From assembly GCA_029168955.1 (NCBI GenBank), contig JAPDOI010000358.1, forward strand, positions 672,368 to 736,367: a DNA stretch of 64,000 nucleotides, read 5' to 3'. The first letter of the stretch is position 1, and each line of letters starts with the position of its first letter. A program made the position numbers and the translations under genes. This document shows, piece after piece, positions 22,556 to 48,100 of this stretch. The notes beneath the pieces are model-generated. The model saw only the letters and a program-made list of their open reading frames with translations. It searched no databases and was not told the origin of the DNA. Source of the DNA: Aplectana chamaeleonis (lineage: Eukaryota > Nematoda > Chromadorea > Rhabditida > Cosmocercidae).

Positions 22556-23677
22556 CAGGGATGTGCGTAATTACGACTAACGAATTTAACGACTAACGGG
22601 CTTTTTGGGTGTTACGACTAACGAAATTTAAAAAATTTTCGTAAGCAATCTCAAAATTCGTTAGAAAGTCAGTAGTCATTCAAATCGCGCTCCATCCCAA
22701 GGCTTACACCAGGATTGATACATATTGCCCTGTTGGTTGTTCTACATAGATGCACGATACAAAGTAACCATAGCCTTCAGTATTTACCATTTCTACTTAC
22801 ACTTCTTCACAGTTCTGGAACCCCCACGTAAAACCCCAGCCGAACGTTGCGCAAAGTTAAGCGCAGTATTTATGCGACTTCGCGCTACTTTATGGTAGAC
22901 TCACTGAACCGGTTCCGGCAGTGATCGGCTCCAGCGTAGATTTTTGTAGAGGACACTATCAGATGTGGTAATATGGAGCGGTGCCTGCAGACCACAACTG
23001 CACAACGACGGGAACTGTATCCGATGATTGGATTGTAAAGGGTGTCGTCCTCGGATTTTCAGTCATAAATTCGAGATATGGGGTTTCTAAAAAGTGGTGC
23101 TGGGACCTTTCAGGGATGAAATTTTAATTTGGGTGCTAATTTCTTCCGGCCTTTACCCACTATGGGAACAAGCTCTAAACCACGCAAGCGCTCGACTCGC
23201 GAAGCTGAGCAAAGAACAATAAGTGCAAAGTGGGTGCGATTCTCCGTGTTGTCACCACCGGGTAGATCTCAAATAACATCATATAACGCAGAATGGCAAA
23301 TTTTGCACTGAAAAAAGCGAAGAGTTCAAGATTTTCTCGGTTTATGACAAAAATCGACAAAACACACACTCTCGAGTATTAGGCTTTCGTGCATATTTGA
23401 AATTGTGTATATGTAGGTTTGCAGTTTGAAATAGGCTCCCTAACAAGGAGTGATTTGTGTCTTTAATGGCCATGGATGTTTCGGAAAACATACATCTCTT
23501 CATGCCTTCCTAGTTTTCTATTCATAAGGTATTCATAAGGACTTTTTTCTGCCTCAAATGTGCTTGCGTTCAAAGCCTAGATTTTTAATGACTAACGACT
23601 AACGACTAACGAGGCTTTCGGCCGGTTGAACGACTAACGACTAAAGAATTACAAAATTTCTTTTACCAACATCCCTG
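22556..23677 (+). mobile_element. Non-autonomous hAT element with CGACTAACG arrays
   Basis: Starts CAGGGATGTGCG at 22556 and ends CCAACATCCCTG at 23677 (9-10-bp TIR). The 8-mer ATTGCTAC flanks it at 22548-22555 and 23678-23685, a perfect 8-bp duplication diagnostic of hAT insertion. Each end has an array of GACTAACGA units, and both arrays run in the same direction (direct repeats), with a related spacer (CTAACGGGCTTTTTGGGTG / CTAACGAGGCTTTCGGCCGG). The 0.9-kb interior has no recognised transposase. Confidence 0.85.
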
Positions 23678-23685
23678 ATTGCTAC

Positions 23686-24121
23686 TGGCCCTGTATAACA
23701 CGTGCCAAATTCAAGATCTCAGTTCCTCCAAATAAGCTAGATATGAGCGCTCACCACAGGCCCGACCCCCTTCCGTCACCCCCACGGGCCTCACCCCTTT
23801 TACTAACTTTCGAACTCATTAGCAACTATTGTTGATAAATGGCTGAGTCCCAATATCGGCTTCGATCTTCACCCTATTGCCGGTCTATCTCCTCATCCTG
23901 TTTCGCTCTCTTGCAGCGACTGCGAATGGAGGAAAGTACAGGCCTTATTGTTAGACGTCCACAAATTTTCATCCTCAAATTACAGGCATATGCAAGGAAC
24001 CATAACTCCGTTCGTAGAAGGTCTTAGACGATTTTAGAGACATCATTGTGTTCAGTGTGACCTCTTCTAAGACAAAGATAAAACCCGAGAAATAATTTTT
24101 GTGGTGTGCTGTGCCTTTAAA
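23686..24121 (+). mobile_element. TTAA MITE family II, copy 4, 5'-truncated
   Basis: Begins inside the family at GGCCCTGTATAACACGTGCC, so it was already truncated before the hAT element inserted next to it. Ends GTGTGCTGTGCC and TTTAAA (24116-24121), shared with the next copy. Confidence 0.7.
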
Positions 24122-24574
24122 GGCACAGTACATCATCAGATATGAATTTTGAGATTTTCGTGTAATTGTGTAGAAGACCCCTCTTGTATAACACGTACCA
24201 AATGCGAGATCTCAATTCTTCCAAATAAGCGAAATACTGTAAGCGACCATCACAGGCCCGACCCCCTAACAGATTTTCGAACTCGATAGCGGCTCGATGG
24301 ATGGATGAATTCCAAACAGTCGTCGTTCTTCAGTCCGTTGCCGGACTGTCTCCTTATCCTGGCTCGCTTTCGCGCAACGATTGCGAATGAAGAGAAATAC
24401 AGGCCTGAGACAACTTATCCACCAATTTTTCACCCTCAAAATCTAGACATTAATAAGAATCCATAACTCTGTCCATAGGGGGTCTTGAACGATATCAGAG
24501 ATACCACTGTGATCTCTCCCCAAGATGAGCATAAAAAGTGAAAAATAATTCCCTGGGTGTCCTGTGCCTTTAAG
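24116..24574 (+). mobile_element. TTAA MITE family II, copy 5, full length
   Basis: TTTAAA, GGCACAGTACATCATCAGAT through GGGTGTCCTGTGCC and TTAA (24571-24574). Both ends present. Confidence 0.8.
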
Positions 24575-24802
24575 AAACCGCGTGTGCTTACCCATGCCAC
24601 AAACTCGATTCCTTGTTGCACTTAGAAAATCAATTTTTTTTCTAATTTATTTCTGGAGTGCCCATGCACAAACCAACTTTCATAACTGGCGAGCGGGTAT
24701 TAAATGCCTTATAACTTTTTTTGGCATAATCATTCACAAAGAAAAATCAGGGGTGGTAGTAATTGGGGTGTTAAACGCGAGCTAACAGGATTTAAATTCG
24801 CG

Positions 24803-25349
24803 TTAAAGGCAGTGGTCACGATGAAAAACGTTATCGAAAAAACTACAAAAATCAGCTTAGATCAAAAACATTTCAAAAACTATGAAGGTAGCGCGGTGAA
24901 AAACGGGCTAGAATTAGAGTTATTAAGACCCTAAATTTCCAGGTCGTGCACACGTGCACAGAAAGATCACAGTCTCATGCCAAGCAGTCGAAAATCATCG
25001 ACACTCAGAGGAAGAAATAAATGCAAACTTACCTAATAAAACAGTTGAACAATGAAAGCAAGCACTTCAGTCAATGTTTTTGACTAGATGTGTGCATAAA
25101 TTCGAAGGTTCATTGATTGAAATTCAATTTAAAGCCAGCTGATGTTCTTGATATTAGAGATCATCGATGCCGATGATGTGGGGTGGACTCGTCCAATATC
25201 AAAAGACAAGAAAGTTCAGGCTTCGAATTTGGCCCAGAACAGCGTTTTTTTCGCGATTTTTTCTTATAGGTTCTTCTACTCCATACCCAAAAAAGGGTTT
25301 AGAGAGGAAAAGAAGACGAGCATATTCGAGCGCGACCACTGCCTTTAAA
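24803..25349 (+). mobile_element. TTAA MITE, further family
   Basis: TTAA (24803), AGGCAGTGGTCACGATGAAA through GCGCGACCACTGCC and TTTAAA (25344-25349). The outer 15 bases are inverted repeats like those of families I and III, but the inside is different. Non-coding. Confidence 0.7.
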
Positions 25350-27290
25350 CGCGAGTTTAACCACACCAGATTGTAATGATAACTCTTAGTAGTTAAGAGA
25401 GAACTCGCTCTAGTTTCACCCTAACATCCCCCCAGTGGTAGGCCCCTTATACACTTTCAATGAAAACGCCTCGAAAAAGCGACAATTGTAACCTTTGTTA
25501 CGAAAAATAGCTTTTTCAAAACGTTTTCAGGTCTGTTTTTTCTCTAAAATTCCGACATGTGGCAACCTCGCGGTAAATTCGCGTTTAACATACTCTCGCA
25601 GACAGCATGGAAATAGTGCTGAAATGCGAGAGGAACTGGCGGTTACCGAAAAACTCCTGAGGAGTTTTTGGATGCGGTTAGCAAGATACAGTAGTAACAG
25701 TTTTGACCATCTATACTGAGGGCAAGTACGGGTTTAATCAATGCAGAGGGTTAAGGAAGTCTGGTAGCACTGTTAGCCATTTTGATTCAGGACGTCAGCC
25801 TATCTTTAAAACTGAAAGGTGTTTCAAGGGATAGTCTTTTAACGGCTTCCGCCAGGGAAACGGGCAATGAGGGATCAAAAACAAAGCAGGGATCATTGCT
25901 GAAACACGTTGGCCGTCTTCTTTGGTGGCACTAATCAATCCCTCCCAATCAGCTGTTAATTTTTCGCCGACACTTATATCCTTTTTCCTATTTGCCTTCT
26001 AAAATTCTTCCGCTTTGCTATTATCAGGTTAGTTTCATTTTCATAATTCATTGCATAGCACAGGCTATGAGGAGTATGCAGTAAATTATTTGCTTGCTCG
26101 CGTTTCGAACAGGTTTCCACAACTTTTTTTAGTGCAAAAAAAGTGAAAATTTCCCAAGCCACTGATTTTCAAGTGATTTGATGCTTTAGTAATTAAATTA
26201 GCTTTAGTAAATTAGCACTAGTCGGGGCGTATCGGGCGAGTTTTGTGGGAAAGAAATGCGAACTTATTCCTAAAACCAACTGTATTTGTTCTCCTTTTTC
26301 TGCAAGATTCAAATACTCCTCTTTCATTGCCAGATCAGTGCCATCGTGGCCTCGTATTTTTTTGAGGGTCCATTTTTTACCGTGAAATATGTGTACAAAA
26401 CCTTTTTCTTGCACGATGCGCATATGAGTGTGTAACAGTGTTTTTATATATTTTCAGCACTAACTGCGGGCGAGGGATTAGTTTCATTTTGAGAAGACGG
26501 CAAACACTTCACAAATTCAACTGCATCAATGACCGAAACCACACCATTACCCCAATCTCGGACGCCAGACTTCAGTTGCACGCTTCCAAAAAAAAACTTC
26601 AAATCTTTTTCAAAAACGAAAACAGACTATCTAGTTTATCATCATTCTTATAAGTTTTTAACTATCCATTTCAGTTGAATGCAGGACATTCTTTGAATTT
26701 ATGCATTACTCGACGAGTTTCGGAATCTCTTTTTCGCACCTAGCGTTACCTTCCCAAGAACACCTTGTAAATATTTCATCCAGAAATTTTCAAATTTTCG
26801 TTCGCTTGAAATTTCCTTTGGAGAAATTTTTTGTTTTTCAAAAAAACTTTTGCTTGAAAAAATTTAAAAATAAAAGTTAACAAAGTTACTACAAATGCAA
26901 ACTTTTATCAGATCAAATGCATTTGATTGATTGAGGCTAATGATTAACCTAACATGTCTTTTCGAGAGTGGTCCTGAAAACTCACGGAGCTCATAAAAAA
27001 TTACGAGAATTAGGATTTCCAAGGAAAATTTAAAAATTGCGTTCTGATCGTGTTTCGAACAAGCGAAATATTACGAAGTTCCCTTTGAATGCTCTTCCTA
27101 ATGAATAAAATAAATAGCATTACTTGTATAATCTTTCCGATCCCTCGTCTTTCCACCGTAAACGTCGTTCGCATCCAAGTGTAGGAAATACCTATGTGGA
27201 CGAAGGTCACGCATAATGTATGTGTAGGCAGAGGAGTGTAAGCAGAGCTGTCCATGTACGACTTTCAATAAATCTCGGCATTGGCAACGT
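25350..27290. other. No recognised gene
   Basis: Several short open frames (25495-25719 plus, 26193-26423 minus, 27010-27255 minus) show no motif. Later exons of the TMC gene could lie here but none is recognisable, since TMC C-termini are poorly conserved. Confidence 0.35.
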
Positions 27291-27294
27291 TAAT

Positions 27295-27549
27295 ATTGGC
27301 AGATGTTATGTCCAGCTTCAAACCGAGTATGATACAGGTTTATTCGGCTGACGTTTCGGCGTCTTCGCCTTCTTCGGAGCCTTAGACTGTGAGCCGACGA
27401 GCTCAACGAGTCACCCTCAGATGTAGACAAACGCAGGGGATCTCGTCGGCTCACAGTCTAAGGCTCCGAAGAAGGCGAAGACGCCGAAACGTCAGCCGAA
27501 TAAATCTGTATCATACTCGGTTTGAAGCTGCACATGACATCTGCCAATG
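27295..27549. mobile_element. Palindromic element with ~115-bp arms
   Basis: Left arm ATTGGCAGATG...CAGCTTCAAACCGAGTATGA; right arm is its near-perfect complement. It includes GCTGACGTTTCGGCGTCTTC and the complementary copy, around a short spacer (27405-27440). Target duplication not resolved. Confidence 0.75.
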
Positions 27550-27590
27550 TAAGCAGAGCTTTCGTTGAACCGGCAACAAACCGTGGCACC

Positions 27591-27720
27591 TATGTCGCGG
27601 TTCGTTGCCGGCCAGGAGGTGGCGGTTTGTTCGCGTTAATTTGGCGGCTCTACTGCATTTATGTCGCGGTATGTTGGCGGCTTGGAGGTGGCGGTTTATT
27701 CGCGGTTAGCACACCATTTA
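27591..27720 (+). repeat. Two-copy 69-bp tandem repeat
   Basis: TATGTCGCGGT.TGTTG.CGGC and GGAGGTGGCGGTTT recur with a 69-base period (starts 27591 and 27660). The plus frame across it is open (GGGGLFA twice), since 69 is a multiple of three; coding is not supported otherwise. Confidence 0.55.
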
Positions 27721-27917
27721 CTACCACCCCAGACTAAAAATTCATTGATTTGATTGGCCGCAGAGCGAGCCGGACCGTTACGTGGATTGGCGGCGGTGCG
27801 CGCGGTCTCTTAAATGGTGAGAAATCGTCAATTATGAATAATTATCCTCTACGAAGAGGTCACTCAAAGACTGATTCATTTGTGGCACTGAATATTTTTG
27901 AAACTCCGAAAACGTAC

Positions 27918-41370
<13,453 letters not shown>

Positions 41371-41519
41371 CTGAAAAAAACAGGTAAATGCTCAGGCGGG
41401 TTTGCATCACTCGTGCAACTACTCACGCACTCGCGGGGGTCGGTGGTCGGTTGAGAGGAGTTGAACAGGTAGCGTCCCGCCGCTCGAAACGAAAAAATGG
41501 GCGGGAAAGACCCGGAAAC

Positions 41520-41752
41520 TCCCCCATTCACGCCGAAAACTACGCGTGTCAGCCTCCCACCGACCCGACAATGCCACGCCGCGGTTGACCCGTTCAGACC
41601 GAAAGCTTCGCCGAATCACCTCCCACCGACCCGACAATGCCACTCCACAGCTGACCCGTTCAGACCGAAAGCCCCGCCTAATCACCTCCCACCGACCACT
41701 CGTTATGACGTCACACCCACCTGTTCGCTTCAGAAGCTCCCCCAAACACCTT
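41520..41752. repeat. 66-bp minisatellite
   Basis: CCTCCCACCGACCCGACAAT starts at 41553 and 41619, with CCTCCCACCGACC at 41685; the unit also holds GTTCAGACCGAAAGC. A degenerate unit precedes. The period equals 22 codons, so frames stay open on both strands. It lies just upstream of the first recognised TMC exon. Confidence 0.8.
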
Positions 41753-42610
41753 CTACCGTTCTCAATAAGATAACATCACCTCAGTGAGATGTCACCTCTC
41801 GTCCGAAATGCTGGTCCCGCACCATGTTACCCTCTACGGAGAGCTCATCATCTTCCGTAGCTAGGAATGCGGAGAGAGCACTTTTCAGAAGTTAAAGGGA
41901 AATAGTAAGGCACAGTTCCGGGGAAACTACATTTATTATCATCAGTGAACATATCTCGCTAATATTTCTAGGAAATCTTCAAAACGATACAAAATAACAT
42001 TAGACTATTTTCTCACACATAAGAAGAACCTATACATGAACGCCTGTGGAAAACTCCGTGTGCAGGATGTCACTTGCAAGGGCTGCCGTATGATACCCAC
42101 GTTCCTTAGCATATCACAGCATATCACATATCACAATGCTAGCAAAATCGCCTTTTATCGGCGACCGACATCTCTTACGTGCGCTAGAAGCTTAGGTACC
42201 CTTCCGCGCACTCCATGTGCTCGGAGAATCAATAGACCTTCTCTCAGATGATGTTTTCACTCTAATTTTCGCCTCAACATACACAGGCGACGAACGGCCG
42301 GGAAAACAGTTTGTAATTAACGAGGTTAGTGCAGCAGCCAGGAAAACGCCTGCGTTTACGCAAAAAAAAAGAATAATGACGAAATCGTACCGTTGTGGTG
42401 AGACGCAAACGGTGATGCCACACAAGCCGAAGGAATCGGATTTCAAATTGGAAATGGACCCCTGCCTTGCCAACGCTACAAAATCCGCGAATTCACAGCT
42501 TCTAATTCTCCATGGATAACATATGAAGAATACGGTCACCGAGCACATGGAGAGGGGGAATGGTACACAAGCACCTGCCGCACTGAGGATATGTCGTTCG
42601 CTAATAACCA
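41753..42610. other. No recognised gene
   Basis: 42192-42611 (minus) is open for 139 codons, including LAAALTSLITNCFPGRSSP. I looked for TMC similarity in it and found none I can support. Confidence 0.35.
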
Positions 42611-42620
42611 ATGATTTTAC

Positions 42621-42865
42621 CAGGGCCCGTAGTAAACCCCTTTTCAGCCTAGGTAAATCAGGCTGATGGCTGTGCTGATAGCTGAACCGTCACATACGGG
42701 CGCACACGTTGAAAGGTAGCACACGAGGCTATCATCCCGTGGTCTGGTCTGATCGATCAATCAGGCTGATAAAGTTCCCCATCAGTCTGATTCTTCGAAT
42801 CAGGCTGATTGCGAGAGTTGCCCGAAATAGCACACCAAAGACGAAGTTCCATCAGCCCAGCCCCG
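42621..42865 (+). mobile_element. Possible short hAT-like element with ATCAGGCTGAT array
   Basis: Begins CAGGGCCCGTAGTAAACC and ends ATCAGCCCAGCCCCG; inside are five copies of AATCAGGCTGATT-like units. The flanking 8-mers GATTTTAC and TAAGTTAC match at only 5 of 8, so target duplication is not established. Confidence 0.35.
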
Positions 42866-42993
42866 TAAGTTACAAATAGTAGCTTACGGTTCGGGCTGAC
42901 AGCCGATGTGTACGCAAAAGTGCGTTTGGTTGTCTTCGTATTCGCGCCATGCTACTTAGCTAGCCCCATAGCGGTGCCACGAAGCTGCTCAAT

Positions 42994-44931
42994 GAAAGTG
43001 CTTAACCATCGGAGGCCGGCTGGCGTGACGCGTGCGACGAAAATCTGCAGCGCGCGCGTTTTTACGATTGGAGCACGATTATACACTCGATTGAAATCGT
43101 ATACAGGTGAGAGAATGTGATATACAGGCGAAACGAAGCCTTGCTCTGCTTAATACACTACAGATGAGCCTCGGAAAGTAAAAACAATGCAATACGTGGT
43201 ATAAACACTGAATTTCACACTTCTCTAAGGTTAAGGGGCGAAACTAGTCTAAGCTATTCCTATTACAGAAGCAACATCAATAACAAGGGATGGTTGCACA
43301 CATAAGGTGGAGTTTCGAGATGCAACTTTGATATGTTCAAGATGGGAGGACAGTGCTCCAATATTCCATACTCAGAATCTGCTAAGTGCCTCAGATATTT
43401 ACAGGAGATTTGCAAAAGTGGACATTTCCATAGCATAGCCAACAGAAAAGGCGTACACGAATGACAATTTTCAGGGCGTTCAAAAAATTCTCGGATTGAG
43501 CCTAAAACTCGTTTCTGGGGCTTGTTTTGGGTGCTAATTACGAATCTGAGGCCCACTTGTCAATATTTGAAAAATTTCATCTGACTAGGTCCGCAGCTTC
43601 GAAGTGGGTGAAACTTTGCTGCTCAAACGCGACTTTTGACGATTTCGAGAATGCTACGATCAAATCGCCTCAAAACTTGTACATAGGGGTTATTCGGGCT
43701 GTCTCACACTCTAAGTCTGGCGAGGAATGGACCCCAGATTTGGGTTCAGCGCCCTAAATAACACCAATTTGAATGTTTTGCGCCAGTTCCGGAATTTTTT
43801 TCTGAACGCTCCGAAAAATCCCTGATACTTTACTTTTTTGTGACGCAATGTGAATGCCATTTTTGGAATCTGCGCAGTTAGTTAGCCAATTTCAAGCGCA
43901 GGTAATTTATTTTCTGTCACAGACCTACAGCAACGACAACATGGTTTTCCAAATCGCCACCGGAAGATGACTAGCCTCCCTTGTAACAGAACCCACGAGA
44001 CCAATCTTAACAGCTGTTAAAAACTAGTCTATTGCTCCTCTGCTGTGCTCGGTTTATCTTTTCGAGACGGTTCCCCACTGTCAAGTAGTAGAATGTGAAA
44101 AGCATTGAGCGAATAAGGAATATTGAATGTTGTCTAATGAATCGTTTTTCATGCTCTTTCTAAGGCACTGAGGCTTAGTCCCTCTCAAAAGCCTGCAGAG
44201 ATTACGAGTAATACTGGAGCTCTGAAGGGTAAGGGGTGTAGTTCATGAGGTTTTGCTCTGCAGAAATGTTTCTCAAAACCATCAATCGACTCACCCAAGT
44301 TCCGCTTGTCTATCCAAGTTTGATGTTGCTACTAGCGTGATTTATTCCTAAGAGATCCGATCTCATATCTAGTTTTCTGAGGTTGAAATGTATCGAACTC
44401 AGGACGGACTGTGATGATGGAGAGAAGAATAATCAGACTTTCTGTTAACAGGCAGGCTAGAAAATTTCCTATAGTTCTAGGACTGATTAATGACGGTGGA
44501 ATGACCTTGCATGAGTGGAATCACTTATTTGAGAATTGGAAGAAAATGCTCTCCTTAAATCAGTTTAAAGGACGTTATTAATGGTCTGTTCTATACACTT
44601 TCAGCTCCTCATATGCTGTTGAGATTGGTCTCGTGGGTTCTCACAGTGATGTTGCTTCTGAAATAGGAAGAGCTGAGAGTAGTTTCGCCTCTTAACCTTA
44701 GAGAAGTGTGAAATTTAGTGTTCATACCATATTGTATTATTTTTACTTCCCGAGTTTCGTCAGTAGAGTATTAAGAAGAGCTAGGTACACGTTTTGCCTG
44801 TATATCACATTCTCTCGCACATACGGGATTTTGGTTGAGTTTATAATCGTGCTCCAATCGCACAAACGCGCGCGCCGCAGATTTGCGTCACATGCGCCGC
44901 GCCAGCCGGCCTCCGGTGGTTAAGCACTTTC
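42994..44931. mobile_element. Non-autonomous MULE with ~290-bp TIRs
   Basis: Starts GAAAGTGCTTAACCATCGG and ends CCGGTGGTTAAGCACTTTC. Matching inverted arms continue for about 290 bases (42994-43283 and 44642-44931), including GATTGGAGCACGATTATA and TTCACACTTCTCTAAGGTTA. CTGCTCAAT flanks it exactly at 42985-42993 and 44932-44940, a perfect 9-bp duplication. The 1.36-kb interior has no recognised transposase. Confidence 0.9.
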
Positions 44932-45106
44932 CTGCTCAATATTTGACTTTTCGTGCTTACTCCTCTTAATTTTTGCCATTTTCTTCTGTTTCCTCACCAT
45001 TATCCTTCGAGTTCTGGCTTTCTCTTTCTCTACTAGGCTATTTCAGAAGGTCTCTCGTAATGTGAAAGTGCTTCAACCGAGTTTTATTTTCAGAAACCTC
45101 GCGACA

Positions 45107-48100
45107 ATGGTATTCAGCATTGGCCGCTCCATTCCTTTTCCCTGTGCTTGTGAGTTTTCTGAAAGTTTTTATCTTAAGTCAATTTTGAGATTTGCGAAGT
45201 TTTTTTTTCGCGCAGGTAGTGAGTTTTGATGTTACGTAAATCTACATCACCTCGCCTCCGTCGGGGGCGAGCGCTCGCGTCGCGTCGTAGCATTGGAGCG
45301 CTCTTTCTCACCGCAGGGTGCAGTTCCTCGCCCGTGCACTACTTCAGCTAGGTGAATTGCGACATTTAGTGTATGTGAGGATAACAACGGCTCCCAAACA
45401 GCGTTTCCTGCTACTATGCTGGGGTAAACGTGACTCAAAGACGCGATTCTCGCAAAAAAATACTAAGAAAAGGGAATTGATAAAACTTCAAGCGGGTTCG
45501 GGATACTAATTGCAATACACGTGTTTCTTCACACATTGTTCATCACAGTACGATTGCATAAGGAGGTGGTGTTCCAATATTCATCTCTCATCTGTCGTCT
45601 AGTAGCTGTAAAGCAGTAACCACAACAGCAATTATTTGGCTTGAGAAGCACCAGTGTCGTTGTCGAATAATCCAAGCGTTTTAGAAGAGTCGAATAGACG
45701 GTATTTATGCTAAAATGGGTTCCAAGAAATAGGTTTTCAGAATCAATATCAACTGAAGCACAGGAGTCTGTTCGCTTTTCCATTTGAAATACTTATATGC
45801 AACCCTATAATCTGTTACTAACTTATCGTTAACCCCCGGAAACAGGTCATTTCAAGCACACTATACTGCTTAGAAACTGAATGCTACAGTTTTACTCAGA
45901 AAAACTGTGTGCGTGATGATTGGGAAAGTATGCTAAGTAGTTATTGAATCGAAAATATTCTCCATAGAACACAATTCCTCTCTTGTTTCTCCAACAAAGT
46001 TGTCCAGATTATCGAACTCAAACCCAGTTCACCTCTACTAGCGCAGAACATTTCCAAACTCAGTGAAGGCGAGCCAAATCGACTTTGAACAATTTCCCGC
46101 GCTGTAGGAAGTATGTTAGTCCTCTTTCGAAACAGCCGGCTGTTACGAGGAACATAATTCTTCTAATATGGCTGACGCTGATCACTATGTGTGCCCTGTT
46201 TGCAGCAAGGTGCTCCATAAACAGAGTTTCTACCGGCACTTGAAGAATGTTCATCACTACTCCGACGACCAGTGCAATGAACTGAAGGAGGAACGGAATT
46301 TCACGAATTCGCAAATCACATGTCCTGTCTGTGGTGAGAAACAAGGAAGTCAAGAGGAATTAGCCGTTCATTGTCAAGAGAGACACACAGAAGATGGAGC
46401 TTGCGGTCGTCCACAGGACTACACAACATTTTGTCTCACCTTTGCCAACGAGAATGAATACAAGGTATGAGAATTGCCTCTTATTTAGTGAAGTATTAAT
46501 ACATTCGGAATGGACCGTTGACCAAAATTCAATACGTTATTTAGTCTTTGTGCGACTCTGTAGATCGAAATTTTGTAAATAAATTTTGATTTAGCTCTGG
46601 CTATCGGAAGAGTGTGAGAAAAATTGCACTTCGCTTATGCATAGGTCTTCAGTAGAGAAGGAGGCTGGAAAACATCAGATACTACGGTAACATCGTAAAT
46701 ATTCTGTTTCTCACACGAAAAAATATCTAATGCTTGGGAATCAGGTGCAATCGGGCTGGAAAGTATTCACAGAAGGGTTCCAAAAGGTTGAGAGCGAGCA
46801 AGAAGGATGTCCTTTGCTGTTCGTGTTTTCTCAATGTGGAGTTACTGGATAATGGAACAGTCAAAGCAAGAGGATGTTTTGGTCATGCTGGACATGAGCT
46901 GGAACCGGCTTTGCTTAGCTTGTCCCCTCAACAGAAAGAATACTTGAAAGTGCTCCTTGAAGGTAAATAAGTAGTACAAATACTGATATTTTACAAATTA
47001 CGGCATTATTTTAGGTCATACAATAACCTATGTGATCCAACACGTTCGCCGCGAACAGAATAAAAACTCAAGACTGTTCTTTATTACACGGGACGATCTG
47101 TGGAATTTGATCAAGAAATTCAAAATCCGACCCGGCTGTCTCGATGAAGATGACATCACATCTCTTTCCATGCGAGTAGCAGAAAACAGTCCTGATGACG
47201 GTATAAGGATCTTCCTCCCTCCTGAAGACGGCAGTGGGAAAGGCTTTCTTATGGGTGAGGTTTGTTTTCTAGCGTGATAAGGTACAAAATCCAATCTCCT
47301 TATTTTCCAGTCATTGTGACATCACTGCAACTCCAATGGTTAAGAGCTTATTCGCGACGAGGGGTTTGTCTGGATGACACTCATCATACAACTCGTTATA
47401 ACATCAAATTAGCGACCATAATAGTTCCCGACGAGAGAGATCGAGGATTACCGGCTGGTTAGTTGTGGTAATTGCTCCTATCCTGTTTTACGGCCCAATC
47501 TTCCTGAAATTTCAACTGTTTTAGCTTTCCTCCTTAGTGGCACAATGACGTCATCAGACGTCGAGAAGTTTTTCGAGGTAATCCGTGATCTCATGCCGGA
47601 CTTCCATCCTGATCGAATTGTAACTGACGAGGCGCCTTGTTTTTGGAATGGGTTCCGCAAAGTCTTTCCTAACGTCCGCACCCGCTTGCATTATTGTAGG
47701 ACCCACATTTCGAAGACTTGGGAGAAGAAGAGTCGAGAACTAGTTGATGTAAGTTCAGCATATTCTGAATACTCTAAATACGATAATTTCGCATTTTTAG
47801 GCGCCTTTACGCCCCAGTGTTGACAAAGCGCTGCAGCAACTATTGAGGGAAAATCAGCTCGAAGTCTTCGAAAAGCGCTTCGCTTAGATTCTCGTCTATT
47901 TGAGGATGAACAATCAAATAAGAATGGCTGACTACCTATCAAAAAATTATCTAGGTGTGATTTAAACATCAGTACGAAGTAACAGCTCGTCAGCAAATGA
48001 GTGCTTTTTACAGGCAAAACAACGACGTGGGCGTCATTTGCTAACAAAGGTGCCGTAATGGATACAACGATGCTCGGGGAAAGGTGGCACCGAACAATTA

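Noticed and set aside
27320..27530. Hammerhead-ribozyme-like string (GAAGA...GCCGAAACGTC) in the palindrome
   Set aside because: The core needs CUGANGA and a closing stem III; here it reads CCGAAGA and no complementary stem follows GAAAC.
42192..42611. 139-codon minus frame as an upstream TMC exon
   Set aside because: Hydrophobic stretches are present but none matches a TMC motif, and no phase-2 donor joins it to the exon at 41370.
45247..45438. 63-codon minus frame at the MULE left end
   Set aside because: It reads through the TIR and is explained by the terminal repeat.
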